Below, one piece after another: positions 1 through 8,669 of a DNA stretch of 64,000 nucleotides (its first letter is position 1; every line of letters starts with the position of its first letter). The stretch is from an uncultured Microbacterium sp. GTDB taxonomy: Bacteria > Actinomycetota > Actinomycetes > Actinomycetales > Microbacteriaceae. A program made the position numbers and the translations under genes. The notes below the pieces were generated by a model. It worked only from the letters and a program-made list of their open reading frames with translations, did no database searches and was not told the DNA's origin. The stretch is from positions 1 to 64,000 of the forward strand of contig NZ_CAMFHZ010000012.1 in assembly GCF_945952435.1 (NCBI RefSeq), written 5' to 3'.

Positions 1-2
1 CC

Positions 3-1148
3 GGATCGGTCCTGCGCCGCGGTCTGCCGCGCGTCGTCGGGGGCGAGCCCTGGCCTCCGGCCGGGACGGCCGCCGTGGTCGCAGCGAGCGTGCTCGCAGC
101 CGGGGCGACAGAGGGGACGGCCGTCGCCATCGCGCCGACCGAGGCGGAGACGGCTCTGGTCCGGCGCCCCGACGTGTCCGCGCCGCTCCCGTTCACCCGC
201 ACGGTGTGGAACGGATCGGCTCCGCGCCACATCCCCGCCGCGGAGGAGACGACCCGTCGTGCGACCTGGCCGCAGGCGATCGGCGGACTCCTCGGCGCCG
301 CAGCCGTGGCGGTCCTCGCCGGCGCCGCGATCGCCCTCGTGCGCGCGTTCCTCAGCCTGCCGTTCATGCAGGACTTCCTCGCCGCATTCCCCGGCGAGTA
401 CGAGCCCGCGGTCCACGTCGCGCCGGGCTTCCCGGCCTGGGTCGGCTGGCAGCACTTCTTCAACGTCTTCCTGATGACGCTCATCATCCGATCGGGAACC
501 CAGGTCCGCCACGAGAAGCGTCCGACCGTGTTCTGGACGCCACGGCGGAACCAGAAGGGCAAGATCAGCCTTACGCTCTGGTTCCATCAGGCGCTCGATC
601 TGATCTGGATCGTGAACGGCGTGGTCTTCGTCGTGCTGCTCTTCGTCACCGATCAGTGGGCGCGGATCGTGCCGACGAGTTGGGCCGTGTTCCCGAACGC
701 GCTGTCCGCGGCGCTCCAGTACGTCTCGTTCGACTGGCCGACGGAGAACGGCTGGGTCAACTACAACAGCCTGCAGCAGATCGCGTACTTCACCATCGTG
801 TTCCTCGCGGCGCCGCTCGCGATCGTCACGGGCTTCCGGATGTCGGGACTGTGGCCGAAGAAGGCGGAACGGCTGTCGAAGGCCTACCCGATCGAGTGGG
901 CGCGTGCCCTGCACTTCCCGACCATGCTGTTCTTCGTGCTGTTCATCGTGGTGCACGTCGCGCTCGTGCTGCTCACCGGCATGCTGCGCAACCTGAACCA
1001 CATGTACGCGCTGCAGGACGCGGTGACGTGGACCGGGTTCTGGGTCTTCCTCGCCTCGCTCGCGGTGATCGCGATCGGCTGGATCGCCGCCCGTCCGCTC
1101 GTGCTCGCCCCGATCGCGAAGATCTTCGGCAACGTCTCCGGTCGCTGA
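3..1148 (+). CDS. Cytochrome b/b561-domain membrane protein (5' end outside window)
   Basis: The frame is open from the first bases, and the part before the first internal GTG (position 75) reads like protein, so I treat the gene as truncated by the window edge. After a disordered N-terminal stretch there are about five hydrophobic segments (roughly residues 75-95, 125-145, 185-210, 255-275 and 305-365 of the visible part). Histidines lie in or beside them (WQHFF, WFHQALD, ALHFP, VVHVAL), as expected of haem-ligating cytochrome b561-type transmembrane proteins. It probably passes electrons in the membrane to a molybdoenzyme or other oxidoreductase partner upstream, which cannot be seen here. 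Family assignment is from this helix/histidine pattern; the partner is inference. Confidence 0.7.
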   Translation, partial: GSVLRRGLPRVVGGEPWPPAGTAAVVAASVLAAGATEGTAVAIAPTEAETALVRRPDVSAPLPFTRTVWNGSAPRHIPAAEETTRRATWPQAIGGLLGAAAVAVLAGAAIALVRAFLSLPFMQDFLAAFPGEYEPAVHVAPGFPAWVGWQHFFNVFLMTLIIRSGTQVRHEKRPTVFWTPRRNQKGKISLTLWFHQALDLIWIVNGVVFVVLLFVTDQWARIVPTSWAVFPNALSAALQYVSFDWPTENGWVNYNSLQQIAYFTIVFLAAPLAIVTGFRMSGLWPKKAERLSKAYPIEWARALHFPTMLFFVLFIVVHVALVLLTGMLRNLNHMYALQDAVTWTGFWVFLASLAVIAIGWIAARPLVLAPIAKIFGNVSGR

Positions 1149-1202
1149 CCCGGGTCCGCCATCTCGGCGGCCCGGATCAGCACTCCGGATCAGCGCTCCG
1201 GA

Positions 1203-1709
1203 TCAGCGGACGAAGCGGACCTCTTCGATCGTCTCGCCGAGGAAGGGCTCCACCTGCACGGCCCCGTCGAGACCGAAGCCGTTGCGCACGTAGAAGCGGT
1301 GCGCGCGGGGGTTATCCTCGGCGACCCAGAGGTAGCAGGTCTCGTCGGCGTGCACGGCCGCGTCGAACAGCCGCTGGCCGATCCCCGTGCCGTGCCAGGC
1401 GTCGAGCAGGTAGATGAAGTAGAGCTCGCGCTCTGCGGGCGGGTCGTCGTCGCGAGCGGGACCGGATCCCACGAATCCGACGATCTCTCCGTCGACGAGC
1501 GCCGCGCTCATGCGGTACTCGGGGCCCTGCGAGGCCCAGTGCGTCCACAGCTCGGCCAGACGCTTCGGCGAGACCGCCTCGAGCGTGGCCGTGCTGATGA
1601 GGTGGTCGTAGGTCTCGTGCCAGCACTTCGCGTGCACGCGGCCGAGCGCTTCGGCATCCACATCGCGAACGGGCCGGACGGTGACGGAGACAAGGGCATC
1701 GGCGCTCAT
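1203..1709 (-). CDS. GNAT family N-acetyltransferase
   Basis: A 168-residue single-domain GNAT protein. The acetyl-CoA pyrophosphate loop is visible around residues 114-122 (DAWHGTGIGQRLF), followed by the late beta-bulge motif LWVAEDNPRAHRFYVRNGF, the standard C-terminal GNAT signature. The substrate cannot be read from sequence. The start ATG at 1709 is chosen because a TAGAGT hexamer (complement of 1717-1722) lies 7 nt upstream with no Shine-Dalgarno, the leaderless pattern seen throughout this window. It is divergent from the thioesterase gene. Confidence 0.85.
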   Translation of the reverse strand: MSADALVSVTVRPVRDVDAEALGRVHAKCWHETYDHLISTATLEAVSPKRLAELWTHWASQGPEYRMSAALVDGEIVGFVGSGPARDDDPPAERELYFIYLLDAWHGTGIGQRLFDAAVHADETCYLWVAEDNPRAHRFYVRNGFGLDGAVQVEPFLGETIEEVRFVR

Positions 1710-1716
1710 GATCGTG

Positions 1717-1722
1717 ACTCTA
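1717..1722 (-). promoter_or_regulatory. Leaderless -10 hexamer of the GNAT gene
   Basis: TAGAGT on the minus strand, 7 nt before the ATG at 1709. No ribosome binding site fits between them. Confidence 0.5.
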
Positions 1723-1838
1723 CGCGCGCGGTGCGCGGACGCGAAATCGACGGGGACCGTCTGTTTCCGGGGCGTTTCCGGGCCGAACGCGACTGTGCGA
1801 ATCCGACAACCGATCCTCGTGATCCATGCCGGATTCAC

Positions 1839-1844
1839 TACGCT
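1839..1844 (+). promoter_or_regulatory. Leaderless -10 hexamer of the thioesterase gene
   Basis: TACGCT followed by exactly 6 nt and the GTG start at 1851. Transcription would start at or next to the start codon. Confidence 0.5.
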
Positions 1845-1850
1845 CCTCGT

Positions 1851-2414
1851 GTGAATGTGATCTGGCGCACCCTGCTCGTGTTCCTCTCCGCCCGTCGCAA
1901 GGCGCGAAAGGGCGACACCCTCGCGGCGACGGCCGTCGGCCGGATCCGGCTCACGACCCTGCCGACCGACATCGACATCCTGCGGCACATGAACAACGGG
2001 CGCTATCTCTCGCTGTTCGACCTCGGACGCTGGGATCTGCTGATCCGCACGGGCCTCTTCGATGCCATGAAGGACCGCGGTTGGTACGCGGTCGTGTCGA
2101 ACGAGACGGTCACGTTCCGCAAGTCCCTCGAGCTCTGGGAGCGTTTCGACGTCGAGTCCCGCTTCATCGGGCACGACGACAAGGCGCTCTTCCTCGAGCA
2201 CCGCGCCGTCGTGGACGGCGAGGTCTGCGCCAGGGCGATCGTCCGCGCGCGCATGCTGCGCCGCACGGGCGGCACCGTCTCCCACGACGAGTTCTTCGGC
2301 GCCCTCGGCAAGCCGGACGACGTGCCGGGCGTCGAGGACTGGATCCACGACTGGGCCGCCGCCTCGGCGCTGCCGCCCACGAAGGCTCCCGCGCCGAGCG
2401 TCTGGAGCGCCTGA
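1851..2414 (+). CDS. Acyl-CoA thioesterase-like hotdog protein
   Basis: A 187-residue hotdog-fold protein of the 4HBT/THEM6-like type. The segment TTLPTDIDILRHMNNGRYLSLFDLGR (about residues 36-61) carries the D-x-x-x-H-x-N-N-x-x-Y/F motif that places the catalytic region of hotdog thioesterases at the start of the long helix. It likely hydrolyses or binds acyl thioesters in the cytoplasm; the physiological substrate is unknown. GTG 1851 is preferred because of the -10-like TACGCT 6 nt upstream. The next gene, putA1, starts 119 bp downstream on the same strand, but no functional link is evident. Confidence 0.75.
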   Translation: MNVIWRTLLVFLSARRKARKGDTLAATAVGRIRLTTLPTDIDILRHMNNGRYLSLFDLGRWDLLIRTGLFDAMKDRGWYAVVSNETVTFRKSLELWERFDVESRFIGHDDKALFLEHRAVVDGEVCARAIVRARMLRRTGGTVSHDEFFGALGKPDDVPGVEDWIHDWAAASALPPTKAPAPSVWSA

Positions 2415-2533
2415 GCGCGGGATCCGATCCCTCTCCCGGCTTCGGAGGGCGTGCCTCGGCCCTCACCGTGCTGCGCGGCGGCATGCTGGGAAGAGTGGGT
2501 TCCCGCCGGGATCCCGGGCGCAGAAGAGAGGCG

Positions 2534-5500
2534 ATGCCGATGCCGCAGTGGCTGAACGACGAGGAGACCGCTCGGGCACGCAGTGCCGTCGACCTCGCCC
2601 AGCGCTGGATCGAGGAGGCATCCGAGGCGCACGCGGATCCGGCCGCCGAGCGCCTCGCCGGAGTGCTGCAGGACCCGAACGGACTGCCGTTCACGCTCGG
2701 GTTCGTCGACGGCGTGATGCGCCCGGAGAGCCTCGGCGCCGCGGCGGGCAATCTGCACCGGGTGGCGCCGCTCGCCCCCGGCTTCCTACCCTGGTACCTG
2801 CGGGCCGCCGTCCGGGCGGGAGGGGTCGTCGCCCCGGCGCTGCCGGCACCCACCGTCCCGATCGCCCGCTCGGTGCTGCGGGAGATGGTCGGGCACCTCG
2901 TCGCCGACGCGCGACCGGAGAAGCTGGGACCGGCGCTCGCGAAGCTCCGCGCGCACGGCGCCCGCCTCAACCTCAACCTGCTCGGCGAGGCCGTGCTCGG
3001 CGAGGAGGAGGCGCAGCGCCGCCTCGAAGGGATCCACGACCTCATCCGCCGGGACGACGTCGACTACGTCTCGGTCAAGGTCTCCGCCGTGGTCAGTCGC
3101 ATCTCGATGTGGGCCTTCGACGACGTCGTGCAACAGGTCGCCGAACGGCTGCTGCCGCTGTACCTGTCGGCGGCGCAGGATCCCTTCGGCTCTTCCGCCG
3201 CCAAGCGCACCCCCACCTTCATCAACCTCGACATGGAGGAGTACCGCGATCTCGACCTGACGATCGCGGTGTTCACGCGGATCCTCGAGGATCCGCGGCT
3301 GCAGGGCCTCGAGGCGGGCATCGTTCTGCAGGCGTATCTGCCCGACGCGCTGCCTGCCCTGCGGGAGCTGACCGCCTGGGCCAAGGACCGGGTCGACCAC
3401 GGCGGCGCGCCGATCAAGATCCGGCTCGTCAAGGGTGCCAATCTCGCGATGGAGCGCGTCGAGGCGGCGATGCACGGGTGGACCCCCGCGCCCTATGACG
3501 CGAAGGTCGACACGGACGCCAACTACCTGCGCTGCCTGGACGAGGCGCTCACGCCCGAGTCCCTGCGCGCCGTGCGGATCGGCATCGCCGGCCACAACCT
3601 CTTCGACATCGCCTACGCCTGGTTGCTCGCCGGCGACCGCGGAGTGCGGCCGGATCCGACGTCCGGGGCACCCGGTCCCATCGAGTTCGAGATGCTGCTC
3701 GGCATGGCCCAGGGGCAGGTCGAGGCCGTGGGCCGGGAGGTCGGGCACGTGCTGCTGTACGTACCAGTCGTCCGGCCGCGCGAGTTCGACGTGGCGATCA
3801 GCTACCTCGTGCGCCGCCTCGAGGAGAACGCGTCGAGCGAGAACTTCCTCTCGGCGGCGTTCCGGCTGCACGACGACGAGGATCTGCTCGATCGCGAGGT
3901 GGGGCGGTTCGCGGCGTCGCTCGAACGCTCCGCCGATCCGTCGCTGGCTGTCGGCCCGCGACGGCGGCAGGACCGGCGCGCACCCGTGCACGAGTCCGTC
4001 GTCCGCGCCGAGGACGCGGACGACGGCGACGGCGCGCTGACGCAGGCGGTGCTGGGCATCGGCCGTCCTGTCGACCGCGACGACACGTTCGTCGAGACGG
4101 CGGTGTTCGCGCATCGCGAGGACGTGGCCTCCGTCGCCCAGGGGGCACCCGGGTTCCGCAATACGCAGGACAGCGATCCCGCCCTCCCCGCCAACCGGGA
4201 GTGGGCGCGGGAGATCCTCGCGCGGATCCCCGGGTCGACCGCCGGGGAGGGGATCCTGCGCAGCGCGCGCATCGACGACCCGGCCGTGCTCGACGAGACG
4301 CTCGCGCGCGTCCGTGCCGCCGCGGAGCCGTGGGGTGCGAGACCCGCCGGCGAACGAGCAGAGGTCCTCCTGCGCGTCGCGGCGGTGCTCGACTCCCGTC
4401 GCGCCGAGCTGATCGAGGTCGCCGCCGCCGAGACGGGCAAGGTGCTCTCGGAGGGCGACGTCGAGGTGAGCGAGGCCGTCGACTTCGCGAAGTACTACGC
4501 CGCGAAGGCCCGAGAGCTCGACGCCGTGCCGGGCGCCGCCTTCGTGCCGTCGCGGGTGACGGTCGTCGCACCGCCCTGGAACTTCCCGCTCGCGATCCCG
4601 GCGGGCGGAGTGCTCGCGGCGCTCGCCGCCGGATCCGGTGTCGTGTTCAAACCCGCACCGCAGGCGCGCCGCTCGGCCGCCGTGATCGCGGCGGCGCTGT
4701 GGGACGCCGGCATCCCGCGCGACCTCCTCGCGCTCGTCGACATCGAGGAGGGTGCGCTCGGGCAGGCCCTCATCTCACACGGCGGCGTCGACCGGGTGAT
4801 CCTCACCGGATCCTGGGACACCGCCGCGCTCTTCCGTCGCTGGCGGCACGACCTGCCGCTGCAGGCCGAGACGAGCGGGAAGAACGCGCTCGTCGTCACG
4901 CCCTCGGCCGACCTCGACCTCGCCGTCGCCGATCTCGTCAAGAGCGCCTTCGGCCACGCGGGGCAGAAGTGCTCTGCGGCCTCCCTCGCGATCCTGGTCG
5001 GCCCCGTGGGGCGGTCCCGACGCTTCGCCCGGCAGCTCGTCGACGCGACCCGGTCGATGCGCGTCGGGTGGCCGGAGGATCCGCGCGCCGAGGTCGGACC
5101 GGTGATCGAGGTGCCGGAGGGCAAGCTGCGCTGGGCGCTCACAGAACTGGACGCGGGTGAGAAGTGGGTGCTGAAGCCCCGCCTCGTCGAGGACTCGGGC
5201 GGCCGGCTGTGGACGCCGGGGATCCGCACCGGCGTGCAGAGCGGATCGCGCTTCCACCGTGAGGAGTTCTTCGGCCCCGTGCTCGGCATCATGCACGCGC
5301 CGACTCTCGCGCACGCGATCGAGCTGCAGAACGCGGTCGACTACGGCCTCACCGCCGGACTGCACACGCAGAATCCGGACGACCTCGCGATGTGGCTGGA
5401 GCGGGTGCAGGCGGGCAACCTGTACGTCAACCGCGGGATCACCGGCGCGATCGTGCAGCGTCAGCCCTTCGGCGGCTGGAAGCGTTCCTCCGTCGGCACC

Positions 5501-6244
5501 GGCGCGAAGGCCGGCGGCCCTAACCATCTCATCGGCCTCGGATCCTGGCGGGATACCGGGGGGCACGGATCCACGACCCTGCATCTGCGCGGTCTCGACA
5601 CCCGGATCACGGCGCTCATCGAGTCGGCTCAGCCGTCGCTGGACTACACGGCGTTCGAGTGGCTGCGGCGCGCGGCGCTGAGCGACGCGCTCGCCTGGGA
5701 CAGGGAGTTCGGGCGCGTCCGCGACGTCTCGCGGCTCGGCGTCGAGCGCAATCTCTTCCGCTACCGCTCTGTGCCCGTCGCCGTGCGCGCCACGGGCGAG
5801 ACGCCGCTGCGCGAGCTGCTGCGCGTCACGATCGCGGCGATCCGCGCAGGGGGCGCCTTCACGCTCTCGGTTCCGGCGGGCCTGCCCGCGGGCGTTCGGC
5901 GCGTGCTGGGCGACGCGGAGATCCCGGTCTTCGTCGAGAGCGACGAGGAGTGGATGCAGCGCTTCGATCCTGCGGGTGCGGTCGAGGAGGGCACGGATCC
6001 GCAGGTTCCTCCCGCCGAGGAACGGCCAGGACGGGTCCGGATCGTGGGCGCCGCCGCCGACGTCGCGGCCCTCCACGCCGCGCTCGCCGCGCGCGTGCAG
6101 GGGGATCCCGATCTCGCGATCCACGCGGGCGAGGTGACGACCGCCGGTCGGATCGAGCTGCTGCCGTTCCTGCGGGAGCAGGCGATCGCGATCACCGCGC
6201 ACCGGTACGGCAACCCCGACGACACCTTCAGGCACGTGATCTGA
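2534..6244 (+). CDS. putA: Bifunctional proline dehydrogenase / L-glutamate gamma-semialdehyde dehydrogenase, paralogue 1
   Basis: A 1236-residue PutA. It oxidises proline to pyrroline-5-carboxylate with FAD, then the semialdehyde to glutamate with NAD+. The proline dehydrogenase barrel covers about residues 130-460 (NLNLLGEAVLG, SVKVSA, FINLDMEEYRDLDLT, VLQAYLPDA, IRLVKGAN, RIGIAGHNLFDIA). The aldehyde dehydrogenase half covers about 540-1010, with PPWNFPLAIPAGG, ETSGKN and the catalytic cysteine at residue 813 in GHAGQKCSAAS. A further C-terminal domain of about 200 residues follows, also present in paralogue 2. Unlike paralogue 2, the linker between the two enzymes (about residues 470-545) is some 50 residues longer, Asp/Arg rich and probably disordered. 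A GAGAGG element precedes the ATG. The stop codon lies inside the proposed integration site of the downstream element. Confidence 0.95.
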   Translation: MPMPQWLNDEETARARSAVDLAQRWIEEASEAHADPAAERLAGVLQDPNGLPFTLGFVDGVMRPESLGAAAGNLHRVAPLAPGFLPWYLRAAVRAGGVVAPALPAPTVPIARSVLREMVGHLVADARPEKLGPALAKLRAHGARLNLNLLGEAVLGEEEAQRRLEGIHDLIRRDDVDYVSVKVSAVVSRISMWAFDDVVQQVAERLLPLYLSAAQDPFGSSAAKRTPTFINLDMEEYRDLDLTIAVFTRILEDPRLQGLEAGIVLQAYLPDALPALRELTAWAKDRVDHGGAPIKIRLVKGANLAMERVEAAMHGWTPAPYDAKVDTDANYLRCLDEALTPESLRAVRIGIAGHNLFDIAYAWLLAGDRGVRPDPTSGAPGPIEFEMLLGMAQGQVEAVGREVGHVLLYVPVVRPREFDVAISYLVRRLEENASSENFLSAAFRLHDDEDLLDREVGRFAASLERSADPSLAVGPRRRQDRRAPVHESVVRAEDADDGDGALTQAVLGIGRPVDRDDTFVETAVFAHREDVASVAQGAPGFRNTQDSDPALPANREWAREILARIPGSTAGEGILRSARIDDPAVLDETLARVRAAAEPWGARPAGERAEVLLRVAAVLDSRRAELIEVAAAETGKVLSEGDVEVSEAVDFAKYYAAKARELDAVPGAAFVPSRVTVVAPPWNFPLAIPAGGVLAALAAGSGVVFKPAPQARRSAAVIAAALWDAGIPRDLLALVDIEEGALGQALISHGGVDRVILTGSWDTAALFRRWRHDLPLQAETSGKNALVVTPSADLDLAVADLVKSAFGHAGQKCSAASLAILVGPVGRSRRFARQLVDATRSMRVGWPEDPRAEVGPVIEVPEGKLRWALTELDAGEKWVLKPRLVEDSGGRLWTPGIRTGVQSGSRFHREEFFGPVLGIMHAPTLAHAIELQNAVDYGLTAGLHTQNPDDLAMWLERVQAGNLYVNRGITGAIVQRQPFGGWKRSSVGTGAKAGGPNHLIGLGSWRDTGGHGSTTLHLRGLDTRITALIESAQPSLDYTAFEWLRRAALSDALAWDREFGRVRDVSRLGVERNLFRYRSVPVAVRATGETPLRELLRVTIAAIRAGGAFTLSVPAGLPAGVRRVLGDAEIPVFVESDEEWMQRFDPAGAVEEGTDPQVPPAEERPGRVRIVGAAADVAALHAALAARVQGDPDLAIHAGEVTTAGRIELLPFLREQAIAITAHRYGNPDDTFRHVI

Positions 6245-6246
6245 GG
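6239..6246. other. Candidate attL core (ATCTGAGG)
   Basis: The octamer ATCTGAGG spans the putA1 stop codon and recurs at 15150-15157, 61 bp beyond the integrase start codon. Similarity extends as ATCTGAGG-C/T-TC. Large serine integrases leave short core duplications of this kind. The exact crossover dinucleotide is not determined. Confidence 0.5.
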
Positions 6247-6591
6247 CTCAGGGCAAGTCTGTGACATGACGCCCCTCAAACCTGGCCATGACACCTTCGA
6301 AACGGCCAAGGTGTCATACAAGGTGTCATAGCCCGACGCCTTGCAATCATTGGCATCCGGGGCCGCCATGACACCTATGACGCCTCCGGGACCGTATTTA
6401 CACTATTGACACTCCCCCTCTCCGGGCCTTCCGGCAGCCCCTGAACCTATGAGTTCCCCGGGAGCGACGGGCGAAACTGAGAACCCGCGCTACCGTCATC
6501 GACGCCGCCCACTCGGGCGGACCTTCCGGCCGTCATGGCCACCTGCTGACGCGCATGTCAGCACCGTCTCCTCATCAAGGAGTCATTTCGC
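6247..6591. other. Left-end intergenic region of the element
   Basis: 345 bp without a convincing gene. The first 140 bp hold the ATGACRCCTT repeats. An AT-rich segment at 6394-6413 may be a promoter or unwinding region. The last 15 bp carry the Shine-Dalgarno AAGGAG (6578-6583) of the first gene. I see no coding signal in the rest. Confidence 0.6.
6266..6386. repeat. Six-copy 10-bp repeat cluster (ATGACRCCTT), candidate origin or operator
   Basis: Copies: ATGACGCCCC 6266-6275, ATGACACCTT 6288-6297, AAGGTGTCAT (inverted) 6308-6317 and 6320-6329, ATGACACCTA 6368-6377, ATGACGCCTC 6377-6386. The second and third copies form a hyphenated palindrome. The array sits directly inside the left end, about 200 bp before the replication-type genes. 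It resembles iterons or multiple operator sites. A more AT-rich stretch follows (6394-6413). Confidence 0.65.
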
Positions 6592-7065
6592 ATGTCCGCA
6601 ACTCTCCTCGCTCCGCGTCCATACCTCGCGGTCCAGCAGGCCACGGTCGATCCTGACGGCTCTCGGGCCTTCTTCGTCCGCCTGCACACTCGCGCCAACG
6701 GGGTCGTCATCAAGAAGCTGCCTGCCGGTGAGAACCGCCTGGCCCTGCTTCCGCTCCTCTGGGCCGCTCCGGCCCACCTGCCGCTGAGCTACCGTCACTA
6801 CCGCCTCGCCTGGGGCGTCGGCGCCGGCCAGCACCCTACGACCTACACCCTTCGCCACGACGCGCGCGGCGAGGGGGTGACCAACGACAGCCTCCTCGGT
6901 CCCGACTACCTCGCGCTTTGGGGCGAGGACGGCGGGCCTGACTTCGTCGACCACACCGGGGCCCCGGTCTCCGCGGACCTCGTGGACCTGGTCGGCGTGT
7001 ATCCCACGCTGAACCTCTCCAACGAGCAGTCCGCTCGGCTCGGGCTCGCTGGGTCCAACCGGTGA
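6592..7065 (+). CDS. Element protein of unknown function, upstream of the helicase-like gene
   Basis: 157 residues, not recognised. It starts at an ATG 8 nt after a good AAGGAG Shine-Dalgarno and its stop overlaps the GTG of the helicase-like gene (GTGA), so the two are translationally coupled. The protein is soluble with mixed charge and has several aromatic and His residues in the middle (LSYRHYRLAWG, about residues 66-76). Its place between the repeat cluster and an ATPase suggests a replication or priming partner, possibly the repeat-binding protein. That role is inference from position only; no known DNA-binding motif is visible. Confidence 0.7.
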   Translation: MSATLLAPRPYLAVQQATVDPDGSRAFFVRLHTRANGVVIKKLPAGENRLALLPLLWAAPAHLPLSYRHYRLAWGVGAGQHPTTYTLRHDARGEGVTNDSLLGPDYLALWGEDGGPDFVDHTGAPVSADLVDLVGVYPTLNLSNEQSARLGLAGSNR

Positions 7066-8669
7066 GCGTCGGTTCCGCCGACTTCGCCGCGGTCGCGACC
7101 GGCTACGCGTTCGGCTGGACGACTGACGGCGAGTACGTCATCGTCCCCACCGATCCGGTGCGCCCTCAGGTCGCCGAGCCTCTCGCCGCGGGCGTCTACG
7201 ACTGGATGGACCTCCTGGACCAGGGCGGCGTGAGCCTCTACGGTCGGGCGCAGGTCGTCTACGACATGGCCAAGGCGCACGCTCGCAAGGTCGCGCGCTT
7301 CGCGGAGCCGGTTCGCGTTGCCACTCGCGTCTACCAGTACTCCGGGGCGGACGGTGAGCCCCGCGTCCTGGTGGACCTCGGGGACCGCCACGTCGGCAAG
7401 ATGGTCCACATCAGCCCTCTCGGCTGGCTCGTCTACGACCCTCGCGATGAGGGCGGCCCCTTCGAGGCGGCGCCGCTGTGGCATCGGGACCCCGCGTTCC
7501 AGCCGCTGCCTGAGCCGGGGCGTCCTGACGGCGTGGCTCCTGGCGAGGCTAAGGCCTGGTTCCGCGACGTGCTCGCTCTGGACGACCGCGACTGGCACCT
7601 GACGTGGCTCTGGCTGATGAGCACCTACTTCCCTCACTGGACGCAGCAGGGCCTCATGTTCGTGGCGACCACGCAGATGGGCAAGTCGCTCCGCAGCTCG
7701 ATGCTCCTCCGCTTCCTGCATCCGGCTGATCCGGACCTCGGGGGCATCGGCGGCGACTTTCCCACCACCGAGCGCGCCTGGGGCAGCCTCATGCACCAGT
7801 CGCCCATCCTCGCCTTCGATGACGTTGAGTCCATCTCGCCGTCTCAGCACCAGGCGATGAAGCAGGTCATCACCGGCGCCTCGTTCCGCACGCAGAAGCT
7901 GTACGAGACTCGGGGCACCACCACGACCGCGGGCAAGCGCCCTCTGCTCATCACCGCGTCGGGCACGCCGGCTGGCTTCCGCGATGACCTCCGCAACCGC
8001 ATCTGGACCGTCTCGCCGACTCGTCCTCCGCTCGGCGATCGCCTCAACCAGCAGTTCGAGGCCTGGGCCCCTGCGATCTTCGCGGACCTCCTGGACGACG
8101 TGGTGACCGCGCTGCGCGGGCTTCCGCGGGCGCTGGACGTCATGGACGCTCTGCTCGCCTCGGGTGAGCCGGTGCGTCCTCGTGAGATCCGCGCTCTTGC
8201 GCGCTCGCTCGACCTCGCGACCGGCGGGTCCTACGAGGAGTCCATGCTGGCCGAGCGCCGCGACACGCTCCAGGCCGCCGCCGAGGAGGACCGCTTCGCT
8301 CGCGTGGTCTACGAGTTCGTCAAGCAGCGCCCTGAGGGCGGCGAGCTGTCCAACGACGCGCTCCTGCAGGCGCTCCGCGACGTGGCCGAGGACCTCTACG
8401 GCCTCGACTCCGCCGCTCTCGACCGCGCGCAGTGGTTCCCTAGCGACACCGGGCGCATGGGTTCCTGGCTGGGCCGCAAGGCCGACAGCCTCGGCTCGGT
8501 GGGCGTTCACTTCCACGTGACGCGCCCTGGGGGTCGCTACCGCGCGCGCCGCTGGGACTCGCTGCCGGACGCGCCTGCTCCTGAGGCGCCCGAGCGTCCC
8601 GACTTCCACATGGACCTCAATACCTCGACCGGCCCTCTTGCTGGTCCGACTCTCAAGGAGACCGCCTGA
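7062..8669 (+). CDS. Helicase/primase-like P-loop ATPase of the element
   Basis: 535 residues. A P-loop-like segment ATTQMGKS is at about residues 204-211 (the first Gly of Walker A is replaced by Ala), an acidic Walker B-like segment PILAFDDVE at about 247-255, and a polar sensor strand LLITASGTP at about 299-307, followed by Arg-rich residues. This order is what D5/SF3-type phage replicative helicases and related primase-helicases show. The N-terminal 200 residues do not show a clear primase motif. It probably unwinds the element origin at the nearby repeats. It is coupled to the genes on both sides: GTGA overlap at the start, TGATG at the stop. The helicase call is moderate; an ATPase call is safer. 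Confidence 0.65.
   Translation: MSVGSADFAAVATGYAFGWTTDGEYVIVPTDPVRPQVAEPLAAGVYDWMDLLDQGGVSLYGRAQVVYDMAKAHARKVARFAEPVRVATRVYQYSGADGEPRVLVDLGDRHVGKMVHISPLGWLVYDPRDEGGPFEAAPLWHRDPAFQPLPEPGRPDGVAPGEAKAWFRDVLALDDRDWHLTWLWLMSTYFPHWTQQGLMFVATTQMGKSLRSSMLLRFLHPADPDLGGIGGDFPTTERAWGSLMHQSPILAFDDVESISPSQHQAMKQVITGASFRTQKLYETRGTTTTAGKRPLLITASGTPAGFRDDLRNRIWTVSPTRPPLGDRLNQQFEAWAPAIFADLLDDVVTALRGLPRALDVMDALLASGEPVRPREIRALARSLDLATGGSYEESMLAERRDTLQAAAEEDRFARVVYEFVKQRPEGGELSNDALLQALRDVAEDLYGLDSAALDRAQWFPSDTGRMGSWLGRKADSLGSVGVHFHVTRPGGRYRARRWDSLPDAPAPEAPERPDFHMDLNTSTGPLAGPTLKETA

Noticed and set aside
3940..4170. Frameshift in putA1
   Set aside because: The unusual acidic linker is in frame, and conserved blocks resume in the same frame.
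6449..6787. Possible gene overlapping the left end of the element
   Set aside because: It is a Ser/Arg-rich shadow frame overlapping the supported gene at 6592.
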